Positions 22,950-39,225 of a stretch of 64,000 bases of DNA are shown piece by piece (the stretch's first letter is position 1; each line of letters starts with the position of its first letter). The notes beneath the pieces were generated by a model. It was given only the letters and a program-made list of their open reading frames with translations. It searched no databases and was not told the DNA's origin. Origin of the DNA: Apiotrichum sp. Y4204. Lineage: Eukaryota; Basidiomycota; Tremellomycetes; Trichosporonales; Trichosporonaceae. Location: positions 722,863 to 786,862 of the forward strand of contig JAMYHL010000035.1 of assembly GCA_025531455.1 (NCBI GenBank), in the 5' to 3' direction. The position numbers were made by a program, and so were the translations under genes.

Positions 22950-25147
22950 TGGGCGCGAGGCCGGGGGAGGAGATTAGACGGACAAGGACAAGGACGAGGA
23001 CACTGCTTGCTCTGGGGTGGAAGTTAAGTATTAGTTGATGAGAAATATGAAGCTTGAAGACAGCCGGCGAGCGTGTTCAAGCCCATGGCCAAAGGTCTCC
23101 CTGGCCACCTCGCCGACGGCGCCCCAGATCGATCATGTCGACATGCAGATGCAGAGGATGGAAAGAAGTGTGTGGTATAGGGATCGGGCGATAGGGCTGC
23201 ACATAGGGTGGGGCTGTGGCGGCGTCCGGGGAAAATAGGCAGGCCGCCGAGCCAGCGATCTGTGCGACAATCGACAATGGCAGACCAGTCGAGCATTGAC
23301 CCAGTTTCTCGATCTCATCCCGCCCCACTCGTTTACGCGGGCGCAGACGCTCGTGTGTTCGACGCTGAAGCTCGATGCTGTCGCTCACAACCACTCCCGA
23401 CGGCGATCTGTGCGACCATGGCCCGCTGATGGGCGTGATGGGAAAGTGGGGGAGGACAAAAGGCAGCCCCATGGCTCGACCAGTGCAGCATGTAGCTTAC
23501 CATACACCGATCGCCAAGCGCGCGACCATGAGAACCAGCCTGTGAGTGTGAGACTGCAGACTGCGGGCATCCAAGTGTGTAAGTTTGTCGTCCGTGAACG
23601 TGTAAGGGGATGAGAGCATGGGAGTCCTGAGGTCGTGAGCCGTGACCTCGAGGCAGCCACCGGATGAGACAGACTCGACGCGTGGGGAGGGGGCGAGAAT
23701 TGACGAGAACGGATCGAAAGGACGCGTTGAGCTCAGGTGTGGACGCGCTCTGACGGGATGCCTCTTGTGGAGGAAACGGCCTCACGTCGTACTCTCACAC
23801 AGATCACAGACCGCAGAAAGATGTGATGGCTGCTGTTCAAAACATATTGGTACGTTGCAATCGATTGTGCCACAGTTCGACGTTGGTGCCCCGCGGTCCC
23901 GTGTCGATTCTCGTTATTGTTGTTCAAGGCTGGCACCGAGTGGCAGAGCATGGGTACACCGAGTAGCTGCAGGAATCGCTACCTTCCGAAACCGTTTAGA
24001 ACGATGCTCGATGCCGACAGAACGGCGCAAGGTACACCCGCCGTTCTTCCCATTTCTGTACTTCTGTGCCACTTCCCCCACCCGTGTGTCACGGTGACTA
24101 CCCATCTGGGCCCCACCCTCTTGGCATTGTTCTACCCCATTCTTCCATGCCGACAGACTAAGCAGCTCACGCTGTTTTGTGTGCTTGTGCGTCGGCCTCA
24201 CTTCCCAAGCGACTCAATATCGTGTCAGTCTGTGGCGGCGGTCAGGCCCAACCTTGTCGACCGTGCACGTCCTCGTTCATCCACGCATTACTCCGCGCAA
24301 GACCCGCTCCGGGCCTGCCATTCCCCTCTTCGTCTACCAGCCGCTCGCATTGAGAGTGGGTAGCCGAGAGCTGGATCGTCTGGTTGTCAGACATGGCTTC
24401 GCGGATGATGGCAGCCGCGCGAGTGCTCGTGAACCCGCAGGAATGTGGCAGGCGCTCATCCCGCGCGAGGGAACTCTGGCTTCGGCGCCACACTCCGTTT
24501 CTTGGGGTGTCCACATCCGGACGGGTCGGATGGAAGGGGATGGCAAACGTGCGTAAAGAGGGGCGAGGAGCGGAAGGCAGCAGCTGATCAGCAGTGAACT
24601 CTGAGCTGATCCAAGCACACAGCGGCGCTCGGACCGCGAACCGCAGTCAATCAGTGAACATCTCGGACCGGACACCGGGCGTCGCTCGATGTGCGCCATG
24701 CAGCAGGCCGGGAGCGCGTGGATAAGAAATGCCGATGCCCCGGCGCGCCGTTCGGACGTCCGATCCGGCGAAGCCAGGCGATAAGGCCATGAATCCACAA
24801 ACTCGGGAAGTCGGAATGACGCAGAGGAAGCGAACCTCGGACGACTCATGGAAGGTCCTCGGATCCTCGGCCGTTTCGGGATGTACTGACAGCCGAGCTC
24901 GCAGTTTATTGTTCCCGGTCATGTGTCCGTGAAGAAGAATAATCAATGGAGTCGCGGGTTGCGCGAAGTGGGGTTCGGCAAACGGGTCGGAATGGTCTGA
25001 GCGGTGCCACAAGCCTCGACACTCGCGAATAATACCCGCGCTGCACCTGACTCGATGTTGACATCAGGTTCCGGTCTGCGGTCCTCGGCCTCGGGCCTCG
25101 GCGTAACAAATACAAGGGTTCACCTGATGCCGTGGAGCAGAAGCCCA

Positions 25148-25171
25148 TGACGCCGTGACGCCGTGACGCCG
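25148..25171 (+). repeat. Octamer tandem repeat TGACGCCG x3
   Basis: Three perfect head-to-tail copies of TGACGCCG in non-coding DNA. No function can be assigned. Confidence 0.75.
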
Positions 25172-26061
25172 ACAGGCCCAGGTCCGCTCCACCGCGCTCC
25201 ACTCGGCGTCGAACACCCCGCCATCAGGGACGGTTCGTCATCGCCGGCGTGGGAGTAAAGTAAGCCTGTCCGTTTCGGTATTGCATCGCCGCGGCGCTTC
25301 CCTGCATCGCCCGTACCCTACATTACATCGGTAGCATTGCTGTTTGGCCGATGGCCGGTGGTGTGATGGCTGCGATGTATCGCAACACTGCACCACGAAG
25401 ATATTGGGCCCCTTTCGGAAGAGAGAGGCGAGCACGGGTTATTTTTTACCGTATCTCGTATTAGGAAATTGAAATGGCAGTGACATTATTGCCTCCTGTC
25501 CCATCAGCAGTTTAGCAACTCCGTAATCAGTCAAGAATCAGTTGTTATTGAGCGGGTCAGTCAGTGTGGCACATACCAATGAGGCGAAACTCAAAGCCCA
25601 ACATGGACAAGTGTGCTGTGAGCTTCAATCTCCGAGTGTTGCGCATCGCGTCAATCCGGAGATCAAAACGCGCTCTCACTCGTGGCGCGTTGCGGGTTGC
25701 TGTTGATGTGTCGGAGAGCAACAGGGTCACGATGCGGAGGTGGGCACAAACGGGGTGAGCTGAAGTCCGTGCTCGTGGTCACGACGGGCGGAGGTGTGCT
25801 CATCTCATATCATATATATCATCTACGTATGAAACTTAGGCATTGGGGCAGGCTCTGCGCAGACACCTCTGGGACTCGATGTTCCAGCAGAGGTCCTCGG
25901 CCTCAGAATCCTGCGTCCTTGCCTTCGAACACCGCCAAGCTTCTCGAGTTCCAGACTTTTTAGTGCCCACATAGAGAGAACAACTACGACTCCTACATTC
26001 CTCACTGCCCACAGCAATAGTACTGGTGTACATGCGTTGTAACTATACAATGTCCCTGTCC

Positions 26062-28173
26062 TCACTTGACCTCGAGCCGTGCGCGTTTCAGCGCAACGTT
26101 TACCGCACCAAGCGTGGGTGCTAGCGCCTGTTGTCAGCTTGGATGGAGGACACTCAGCTCACCGCCCGGACGCGCTCTGGGTCTACGCGCGCAATCTCCG
26201 CCGTCGTGACGATTGCATTGATCTTGCCCTCTGTGCCCTCGAGGTATCGCGCCATTTTTGCCGCGCGCTGCTGCCGCTGCTGCGGTGTCTGGCCGCCGAG
26301 TGAACCCGGCGGCGGCGGGAGTACAGCCGACCAGTATTGGCGCAGAAATTCTGATGCGGCATTGTGGCAGCTGCGCATCTGCGAAAGAATTTGCTCGGGG
26401 AGCGGCGGCTGGACGGCCAGTTCGGCGTTCGCTGCCTGGTGCATGTCGCGCACGACGCGGGTGGCAACCAGCTGCGCATCGCGCTGGTACGAGAACGTTT
26501 CGGAATGCGCTGTGTCCACTTGTGCTGTCGAGTTGGCCGGGTTGGCCGGGTTGGCTATGCACACAGAGCCAAAGTCTGGACGCCAGTCTGCAATCTTGGA
26601 TGCCTCAGTGGCGGACATGGTCAGAAGGTCGGCGTCCGAACGGCCTGGGAGGATGCTGCTGTCATCGTTCTTCACAGCCGTGTCCGTCACGTGAAGAGGA
26701 ATCGGAGCAGGCGCCGCCGGAGCGCGTAGGTCGTCGTACTCAATCTGCTCATACAGGTCATCCTCATCAGTCGCAGGCATCCCGGCCGCACCTGGAGCCT
26801 TCTTGCCTGCGCGGAGAAGCTTTTCCGAGTGCGCATTGAAGCGTCTAATCAGAGGGAGCGAGTTGCGCTCCTTGCCCGGCTGCATCGTGACGTCCTTGAG
26901 GGTCGTCGCGTCGCCGTGGTCCTCCTCCGTCGCCGCCAGGTCGAGGTAGCTCTCCACATGGTCCGGCAGCTTCTTCCGCGGCGCCGTCTCCCAGTCCGGG
27001 TCCTCGAGATACACGTCAAAGATATCGTCCTTCTTCCGCGACCCCTCGTCCATGGCGGTCTTACGCACCGACGCACGATGCCTTTCCCACAACTGCGACG
27101 TAAAGTAGCGCTTCCAGAACTCGCCCTCATCCACCTGCCATCAGCTCGCACTCAATCCTCCCAGCTCACCTTTGCCGGCACGTTCTTCGCATACGCATCC
27201 TGCACAACCGGGAACTCCTCAAAGATCTCCCGCGTAAGCTCCTTGGTGATATTAACCACCACGCGGCCGTTATCCGTCTTCTTGACGCCGACGCCTGTCC
27301 CGCCCTGAATCTTCTTCGGGTCCTTCTTGCTCCCGGTCAAGTCGAACCGGTCATCGAGCAAGCGAGACGGCCTGCCCGGTTTCTGCGCATACGCGAGTTC
27401 CTCGGCCTTGAGCAGCGCCTCGCGCCCGTCCCAGAACTCTTCTTCCGTAATCTGCTTCCCAATGACCAGCTCGCGGTGCAGCATCTTGAGCGTCGCATTC
27501 TTCCGCAGCACCCGCTCTCGCAGCGCGTTCATCCGCCGCCGCGCGACAGCGTCCACCCCTAGCTCGTCCGCCTTGCGCTTCCGCACCACGCTCGACGGCG
27601 TGCCCGGCGTACTTGCTGGTGTTCCGGGTGTTCCTGGTGTTCCCGGCGCGGTAGGTGCCGCTGACGGGCCCGCGCTGGATGTCCCCGCCTCTTTCATCCT
27701 CGCAGGAACGGCATTGGCCGACGCTGGGGTTCCGGCCGGTGCTGCAGGTGCGCTCCCCCGGTGCACTGCGATAAACGGAATAAGAGTATCCTGAACCTTT
27801 TGCCGGTCGCCCTCCTGGTTGCCACCGGTGAACGTGAAGAGTAGGCCGCCGGCGGGCAGGTCGTCCTTGAACTTGAGCTGGAGGGACACGCGTTTCGAGC
27901 CAGCCTTGGACGCAAGCATGTCTGGTGTAAGTATCCTGCAGCAGGGGATATGCTTGGCAAAGAAATGAAGGGTGCGCACACGATGCGCTGCGGACGACAA
28001 CTCCCATCCCGCTGTCCCCTCGTCCTACACTCACTCGTCACACGGTTCAGAGCCTGATGCTGCCGGTCCATCGCACCCGGCGTGCTCGGCACCCACGCAA
28101 TGTGCGTCGCCGTCAGCGTTAGCGTCCCCGGCACCTTTTTGAAGGTTGCGTCGTAGCGCTGCGTCTCGGCCAT
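26062..28173 (-). CDS. TFB1: TFIIH core subunit Tfb1 (p62)
   Basis: Structural subunit of TFIIH, acting in RNA polymerase II initiation and nucleotide excision repair. The N-terminal exon (28173 to about 28044) encodes MAETQRYDATFKKVPGTL and the start of a PH/BSD-type domain. Splicing then gives NRVTNMLASKAGSKRVSLQLKF, completing the Tfb1 PH fold. A Pro/Gly/Thr linker with PGTPGT repeats follows, then BSD-domain sequence (EEEFWDGREALL, and later DEGEFWKRYFTSQLWERHRA). The last exon is short: the donor after RVRA joins a 3' exon reading ALAPTLGAVNVALKRAR and ending LEVK with a TGA at 26062. The C-terminal region matches the family tail that contacts other TFIIH subunits. The length is normal for fungal Tfb1. 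Confidence 0.92.
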
Positions 28174-28594
28174 GGGATGGACAGATGGTGCAGTGGATAA
28201 GTGGAGAATAGTCTGGTGGCCAAATGTGCATAACCGTTAACAAGTGTGGGGTCAGTGTTCGCTCATTGTGAGTCTCGTCAACCGTACAAGCGGGAGTAAT
28301 TTGTTTCCTGGTGATACAGCGGCGCGGTGGCGACTCCGACGTCCACCAACATGGCCTCCTGCCCCGATCCATACTGTATGTACTGTATGTACTTGGATGA
28401 AAATGCGTGCATGCTCTCGTCTATGGTATGCCAAGATAAGGGGGAGGTGCACAAATGCTGATAGTGATGATGATCGTGGTGATGGTGGGTGGCGGGTACG
28501 TGCAATGAAAAACGATACTCTGCCAGGGTCTTACAAATGACTTCCTTCTCTTTCCGTCCTTCTAATACATTCTCTACTGTACTTCGTCGGTGTG
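28174..28594. other. Spacer TFB1 / phosphatase
   Basis: A 421-bp tandem spacer carrying the TFB1 promoter and the phosphatase 3' UTR. A GATGATGATCGTGGTGATGGTG-type simple repeat region occurs near 28460-28490. Nothing else is supported. Confidence 0.4.
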
Positions 28595-32198
<3,604 letters not shown>

Positions 32199-33111
32199 CT
32201 AATAAGTGATGCTGCCGCCGTTGCACACGGGAGGACGGAAGAGTGTTGTGGGCGCCGTGTCGCGTCGGGCTAATAGGAATAGGAGGGGATGATGGAGAGT
32301 AAGGAACGGCGTTGCTAATACCTTTTTTTTTGGGTCCAACGTATTGGATCGTTGGCCTGCAAGCTGCCTTCCTTTACCGTTGGCGGCGTCGATGCTTATG
32401 CGTGTGCAGCGGCGATTGCATCAGAGCCTCAGCAAGCTGAGAAAGCGTTGAGGCAAGGATGTAAAACCTAGAGCAACGTGTGGTTGGCGGTCGCGTGAGC
32501 CACAGGGCCTCTGCTCGATCGATGACAAGGGCAAAATGCGGCTGGCGCAGGGAGAGGGGTGACAAGGGGGTGCGCTTTTACGGAGGGCTGAGATCTCGCC
32601 AAGCACACTTGTTCGAGCCGTTGTCGCTGCGCAATACGCAATGCGAATCAATTTGGAGATGGAGTTTGGTAGCGAGGATGGTGTTGCCGTGTGTAGCAGT
32701 CGTGTCGCCGAACTGGAGGATAGTGGGAAGAAGGGAGGAGGAAAGGAGGAGGAAGGGGAGGTGACCGGGTGCGGCTGTCCACAGGATACACAGTTGTCGG
32801 AACTTAAATCGATCGATGACGAAGGCGCGATTAAGATGTCTGTGCTTTACTTTGGCAGGTGGCTTGAAGGAAACCGCAGGCCGCAGGTGTGTGGTGGTGT
32901 TTTGTTGACTAAGCGTGGTACCAAGGATAGAGAGAGAGAGAAGTGATGAACGGACGCGTTGGTGATGTCAAAGAGGAGTGATATGGGGCTGTTCGCCGAT
33001 TCACCAGCAGTGACGGATGATGGTGGTGAAGGAGGCAAACAAAATCCACCAAGAGAGTAGCACAAGGACCGCAGGGCACGCGCAGGGAAAGGACCGAGCC
33101 ACAAGTATTAC

Positions 33112-33167
33112 GGGGCAGGGTGGGAGAAGGGGGGGTTGGGGGGAGGGGAGGGGCCGGAGGGGGGGCG
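33112..33167 (+). other. G-rich tract with G-quadruplex potential
   Basis: The + strand has at least seven runs of three or more G within 56 bases, separated by 1-4 nt. This exceeds the usual four-run G-quadruplex pattern. It lies about 950 bp upstream of the phosphatase start codon, so on that gene's sense strand it is a C-rich tract. Folding is inferred from pattern only. Confidence 0.6.
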
Positions 33168-34837
33168 ATATGACGACGGGGTGAAGATGAGACAAAAATT
33201 GCGGACAAGTAAATACTAAAAAAAAAAAGGTTTGAATGTTGGATCTCCGAGCTCCGAACGGTGCGATGGGATCGATATCCGATGATACGGTACGAACACG
33301 CCCTACAATGACGATGAGCGCTCAAGGCAAGTCGAAGGATGTTGGTAGTGAGCAAGAGACAAACGCACAAGTCGGTACGTTGCAGCAGCCAACAAGACAT
33401 GTGCATGACCTGACAGGGTATGTATAGCGGAAGGGAGCAACAAGAGAAGTCATACGTAGTGGCATCACCACACACATCACATCACAGTGAGCAGGACTTG
33501 GCGACCAAAGGTCATGCAGCTGTGCACAGTTCCACTGCCGTTCCAAGCAAGTAGCACGCAGCTACAGAGCTCATTGCTTATCTGCGCTGCCGTGGACTGG
33601 GCGGGACCGTCATTCAGACGTGCATGGTAAGTGGATCCACATCCCTCGATCCCTCGAGAGCATCGAGTGGGAAGAATCGCTGCGCAATCAAGATGGATAC
33701 AGCATCATTGGGTATTCGCACAGAGTCTTGGGGATGCTTTCGTTTCGACGGCAAAGAGAGTATGTATATCGCACAACTCACTTCTGTTCAGCCCACTGCC
33801 TGTACTTGGTGATGCGAGTTCCATGGCATCATCACCAACCTCCGAGCTGCGCCACACATCATCGCATCGCAGCCCTCTTGTGTGATCACGCTCATGATTA
33901 TCTGATCTCTGCCTGTGACACAATCACACTGCGGTCCAGACTCGCCCATAGGCCTCTTCTCGGCGAATGGCGTCCTTCCAGCTCTCGCTCCAGATCTCAA
34001 GGTCCCAAGTGACGGCTTGCGGGTCGGGCATCGGAGCCGCACAGAGGTAAATGTGTGTGCCCCTTACCACCGCCGGATTGTGTCATGTTCCTCTGCGTGT
34101 TCCGACGTGACGCCAGCCACATGCTCTGGAATCGCTGACGACTGATAACTGGGGTCCGACTCTCCGCGCAATGATGGGCACTGCCTTCGGGTCGGACTCC
34201 TCGGCTTACGGCCTCAGACTCCATCGCCTTCGGCACTTGGCAGAGCTTAATAGTTTGTGGTGCATAGTGTGGCCACGGTGACGCGCGGACCAGAGCGGTA
34301 TCATGTCGCGCGTCGAACTGTTTTTCAGTGTCCCCAAAGCCCTCGACCCTCGGTGCCAGCTACGCCCTGCTTCCGCAATCATCATCGTACTTGCGGCGCC
34401 CATGATGGCGACAGTGGTCCTGATGACGTACGGGAGGCAATGTCGCTCTCTTTTATTGTTCACGGCGTTGCGATCACGGCACGTTGGTCGGAGCATCACA
34501 GGCACTGGCAAGTTGCTATTGAGCGGTCCCGCGCGACCGCCCAGTCGTTCGCAAGATGATGGACGCAGTAGTGGACGGGACGCAACTTGTACCATGTACA
34601 GTTCCTCCACTCATAGGCAATTTGTCTGAATTGCAGGTGGACCTACGTGACGGCACGGCTTGCGGCGTGTATCCCGTCAATGTGGCCGTCGTTAGTAGCT
34701 AAATAGGCAAACTACTGTAGGTTGCCACCGCTGGGCATCGGCAAAGGACGGGATAGTGGCGACGGAACAGAGATAAAACCAGGTATAGGCTAAGCCAATC
34801 CCCATGAGCCATGAAAGCCAAGATCATCCAAGCATCC

Positions 34838-34907
34838 AAGCTCCAAGAGGCCGAGATGCAAGACCGTAAAGCACCTAAGCTCCAAGACGCCGAGATGCTA
34901 GACCGTA
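34838..34907 (+). repeat. Direct repeat, about 31 bp, period 39
   Basis: The segment starting AAGCTCCAAGA and ending GACCGTA occurs at 34838-34868 and again at 34877-34907 with a few mismatches. It lies in non-coding DNA and its origin is unknown. Confidence 0.65.
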
Positions 34908-35456
34908 GTCGATGCGCGGTCGATTCGACAGGCCAACAGATCAAACAGCGCAATCCAAATTCGTGCGCGGCAGGGGCTGGGTCCCCTATGACGTATTTAA
35001 TGACGTCACCGAGCTTGCTGGGAATCGGACTAGGGCAACAGTCAAATTTTTCTGCGGCTCTGGTTCTTATGGCGACATCTGGATTGGCTAATTACCTAAT
35101 AACGCGCTCTTTGACTGCGTCCGGTTTGTGGCGCCGCCACTTGTGTACTCTACACCGGGTAACGGCGTACGGCGCTCGGCGCACGGCGCATGGTGCTGCA
35201 TGGTTGTAGCTGTAAGCTGTAAGCTCGTGGACCGCAGGCATCGATCATTCTTCCGATTTTGGAAATGGCGCCGCGATCAGCCCATGGGCCACGATCCCAT
35301 GAGTCGTATTCATATATTCATGGCCTTATCCGGTCCCCGGGTTTGCCATCGCTGCGTCCTGGCAGCTGGGGGTGCCCAATTGTAGTCGTGGTTTCACCGT
35401 TGGTGTGGCAATTGTGCAGGCTGGGTGTAACTTGGGGGTGCGGTGCACGCCCCGGG

Positions 35457-35494
35457 TTGATCGGTTGATCGGCTGATCTGCTGATCTGTTGATC
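35457..35494 (+). repeat. Octamer tandem repeat, TTGATCGG/CTGATCTG units
   Basis: Five consecutive 8-bp units: TTGATCGG twice, CTGATCTG twice, then TTGATCA. Each contains GATC. It is non-coding with no assigned function. Confidence 0.7.
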
Positions 35495-38096
35495 ACATTG
35501 CCCCGCAGAGTGCAGATCAAACATTCCACGTCATTTACGTTACTATCACAATGCCAAAGCTCACATCCCCCCCCAGGTCTTACTCAATAATCCATTTGAT
35601 GGATTGTGGGAATTGTGGGGGTTGAACGTACACTAGACGCTGTCCTCCTGTTCGAAAGAGGATGCTCCCTGTGTCGGGGTACGGGGTATGAGCGCTGTCC
35701 CACGTGACTACTTGCTCGGAGGTGACATACAAAACGGACAGCATACGTGATATTGTACACGTGGAACAGAGAAGTAGATGGCATCAGCTCCGAGGTGTAG
35801 CGTTGTTGGGCTTTGGGTATTGGCTCCCGGGAAGCTACAGCGTGAGTAAGCTAGTTCATAAAGTCCGCAGCTGATGAACTCTGTGTTTGAGGTTATCAAG
35901 ACTTATCTCGTCCCCACCGAGGCCAGCTGTTGGCGATACTGAGGGGGGAGTGGTGAAGCGGTGAGCCAGATGGTGCTGCCTTAACTCCCACCGAGCAGAC
36001 TGGCTTGGTTCCAAGCTGAGCCAAATAAATCCGAGCTTTGAGCTTGGCGGGAGTGATTAGCTTTTAAGCTCCTGGCCATTGTTTACAGGCAGCTGCGCAG
36101 GACCTGTAGTTTGCGCTGGAATGCCAGTCCAGTAGTAGGATACAGCATACGGTACCTGCCTGTACTGCTCAAGTACACTGCCACACCACAGCTGGGTGGG
36201 AACAGAATTACAGCATTCCAAGAGGGGAAGCTCGTCCCGCGGGATACCGCGGGTGGCGCGGGGAGAGGTTTGGTCGCTGCCTCAAGCCTTGAGCCTCGGT
36301 CGTGACGGCAGCGGGGACCCTGCGGTACAGCAATATGTATAATGCACCGATGCACAGGCTTGCACGTTGCGACCTCGGGGGCCAGTGCAACGGCCAACAC
36401 CAGGGTTCACGTCCTGCTCGTAAAGAGTCCCAGGGAATGGCGGTTCTGCCGGACTGTTACGCCAGGATATCGCCCAGGCAACGGCACCAGGAACGCAGGG
36501 TGCAGTGCTTGAGACATTGCCGGAACCACTGCAGAGATCCGTGTCCGAGGCTGTGAGATGAGTCGCCGTGCGGACAAGTGTGGAAGGCCAGTGAACGCCA
36601 GTGCGTGGTACAGCAGGGGCAGGTTAGCAGGTTAGCTACTTGCGACGCAAGCAAGCTGTCTAATCATATAAGCTCTTCCTCCCTGCATGCCCTAGATTCG
36701 TTACCTCCACTCCCTGCTGGTGGCATGCTTCTGTTCAATGTTCGGATGCAGATGTGCAGATACGGTTCTCGCCAGAAGCGCTAGAATCGCCTGAAGCGCC
36801 CAGAAGCAGCACCCCTGCCGAGTCGCCCCCGGCGCGCCAATTCGCTGCTTCGGTACTCCCCATGCCGTATAGCACAGGAGCGCTGCACGCCAAGACAGTT
36901 TCACCGTAGGAAGCCTATATGATCATCGCTCGGCCAGTTGGACAGTCTTAAGCTTTCCAGGACGCGCTTGTTCCAGGGATGCACCAGATAGCCATAACCC
37001 AACCCAAGCCCTATGCACCCGTGCACCCGGACCCGCGACCCGCACGCTTCACGCTAGTGTCAGCAATCACGAGACGGCGTCGCTTGCGCTCCCGGCTCGC
37101 ACCCGGGCAGCCCGGGAGAGCCGGTGGCGCTTGCTTTGTTCCAGGTTCGCTGTGGCTGTTGTCGGCTTCCAGGAGGGTCAGGACATGCACAGAACATCGA
37201 CCGGGGAGATCCAGCTCCCAGAACTGTGGGCTCGGAAATTACGTACCGTACGAGGAGAGATATGTACAGCATGACAGCAGAGCAGTGTGAGTGGTTCAGT
37301 GGCAGTGAGCAGGTTCGGAAGTGTCTCAGCTACGAGGATGGCACGGGCCACATACAGGATTAGAGTAATAAAGCCTGCCGCGGGACCTGGAAAATGATAA
37401 TCTGGGACAGTTGCTGGGTGGACACAAGGACACAACAACCGCCTCCTCCCCCGGACCCTTCGCTGAGCCAGTCGCCCTCGCGACGACCAGACGCAGCCGG
37501 ACAGAGGAAACAAGGATCAGGAGCACACCACCAGGCTCACAGGACCCATGCTCGCATACCTGATAATATGTCTCTGAAGCGGAGAGCTCCCTGCAAGCAG
37601 CACAGGAGTCGGTTCCAGCCGTTCCTTGTTTACGCTTGCTGCGCTGCTGCGCGGCGGTGAGTTGGGTTTCGTCGTGCCGTAGCGACCAGCCCGGAGGCCC
37701 CAGAGGCCGGGGGATCGACGTCGTCCCCCTGCGGTCTCTTGCCTGTTCCATCAGACAACCAGAGGGATCAACGGCATTCACAGCATGCAACAAGGCAAAA
37801 GTCTCATCGGGCGTGAGTGATTCTCATTGCGGTCGCGCGGTCGCGCAGAGAGCTAGGCAGAGCTGGCTATCTTTATCTTCTCATCTGATCGCTCGCCGTC
37901 CACTCTCTTCTCTCATCGCCATCACCAGTTCCGTTTCTCTGTTCATATCTTCACTGCTCACTGCCCGCTGCTCATTGCTGGACAGCCACTTCTGTTCTCG
38001 CCTGCTCCTTCGCTACTGCGACTTCCTCTCTCACTATCGACACAAACGTTGTGCCTCGGACTGAGACTCCGCCACCCCCGGCTCATCCAAAGCACG

Positions 38097-39225
38097 ATGC
38101 ACGTCCTCACCGCCTTTGTTCTCGCCCTCCTGGGCGCACTCAACGTGCACGCCATCACCAACCAGGGCACACCGTGCTTATCCGGGTGCTCTAAATGGTC
38201 CAACTCGCTCAAGACATGCTATGGGTTGTTTGGCCCGTCTCGTGAGTACACGGTGTGATTGTGGCGGGCCAGATGTGCTATCGTGGATATCTCTCTTTGC
38301 TGTGTGCTGCGGAACGGATCCGCAACGTGCTCTCAGTTCCCCGATGCGCGCACCACATTCCATTACGCCACACGGTCGATCACTCCTCGGACCTCCATCT
38401 CTGACGCGCAGCACACAACATGGGATACAACTACTCGAACGAGTTCCTCCTCTGCCTGTGTGAGGGCACGCACCTCGACAACGGCGAGAACGTCAAGTGG
38501 GGCAACGACACCATGTCCCAAGCCGCGGGTATCTGCCAGTCGTGCGCAACAACGCCGAGGGAGATCAAACTGGACCTCTCGGTGAGTACAATGGGGATGT
38601 GGCCTCGGAGATTCAGACAATTATTCGAGGCACGGACTAGATGGCACTCGGAGACATGGCTGTGCGGCGTGCGTGGACAGCTCGGTAGGCTGCGTACTTG
38701 CCCGGCCAAACACGGAGTTTGCTGGCTTGCTGAAAGCCATGTCGGCTGGGGTCGACAACACCGCGCGGCGCGAGCAGGACCCTTCTCGTTGGCTAGCTGC
38801 AGATTCACATGGGTGCACAACGCTCAGACCTCTGCTCAGTGCACATACCACTAGCAACGAAGCGACATCAACGTGCTTCACAGCTTCACAAGGGGCACGC
38901 CACACTGTCACGCCACTTGCCTCTGCTGGTGTCAACCCCACGCCACATTGCACTCCTAACACTTCGTCCCTCTATCCCTTCTTCTCGCTCCCTGTTGCTG
39001 GGACAGCCTGTGCTAATCCTGTAGACATTCCTCGCTCTGTGCGTGATCCAGGCCTCGAACGGCACGGCCGCGAACGCGACGACCTTCGCACCACTGCAGT
39101 ACACAACCGCCGACGACCCCAAGGTCGGCATCATGAACCAGAACAACGTGAGCAGCGGCAGCAGGGCGACACCATTGGCCGCTGCCCTCGCCCTTGTCCT
39201 CCTCGCAACTCTTGCAACTGCTTAA
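38097..39225 (+). CDS. Small secreted cysteine-rich protein, probably GPI-anchored
   Basis: Three exons (38097-38241, 38412-38581, 39025-39225) give 171 residues. The signal peptide MHVLTAFVLALLGALNVHA is clear. The mature part has eight or more cysteines: TPCLSGC, LKTC, FLLCLC, GICQSC and FLALC. Asn-X-Thr/Ser sites include NYSN, NDT, NGT and NAT. The C-terminus (ATPLAAALALVLLATLATA) is a hydrophobic tail after a Ser/Gly region, the usual GPI signal. It could act at the cell wall. The cysteine spacing recalls small fungal surface proteins but I cannot place it in CFEM or another named family. Intron 2 is 443 nt, much longer than usual here, with CTAAT before the AG. AATAAA lies 41 nt after the stop. 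Confidence 0.8.

Larger units (their letters stand above)
22916..26061. other. Gene-poor interval between carbonic anhydrase and TFB1
   Basis: These 3.1 kb start with the carbonic anhydrase promoter, which contains short hexamer repeats at 22922-22949 and a GGACAA/GGACGA run near 22980. The rest holds no ORF I can support. A triple TGACGCCG repeat lies at 25148-25171. Confidence 0.4.
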
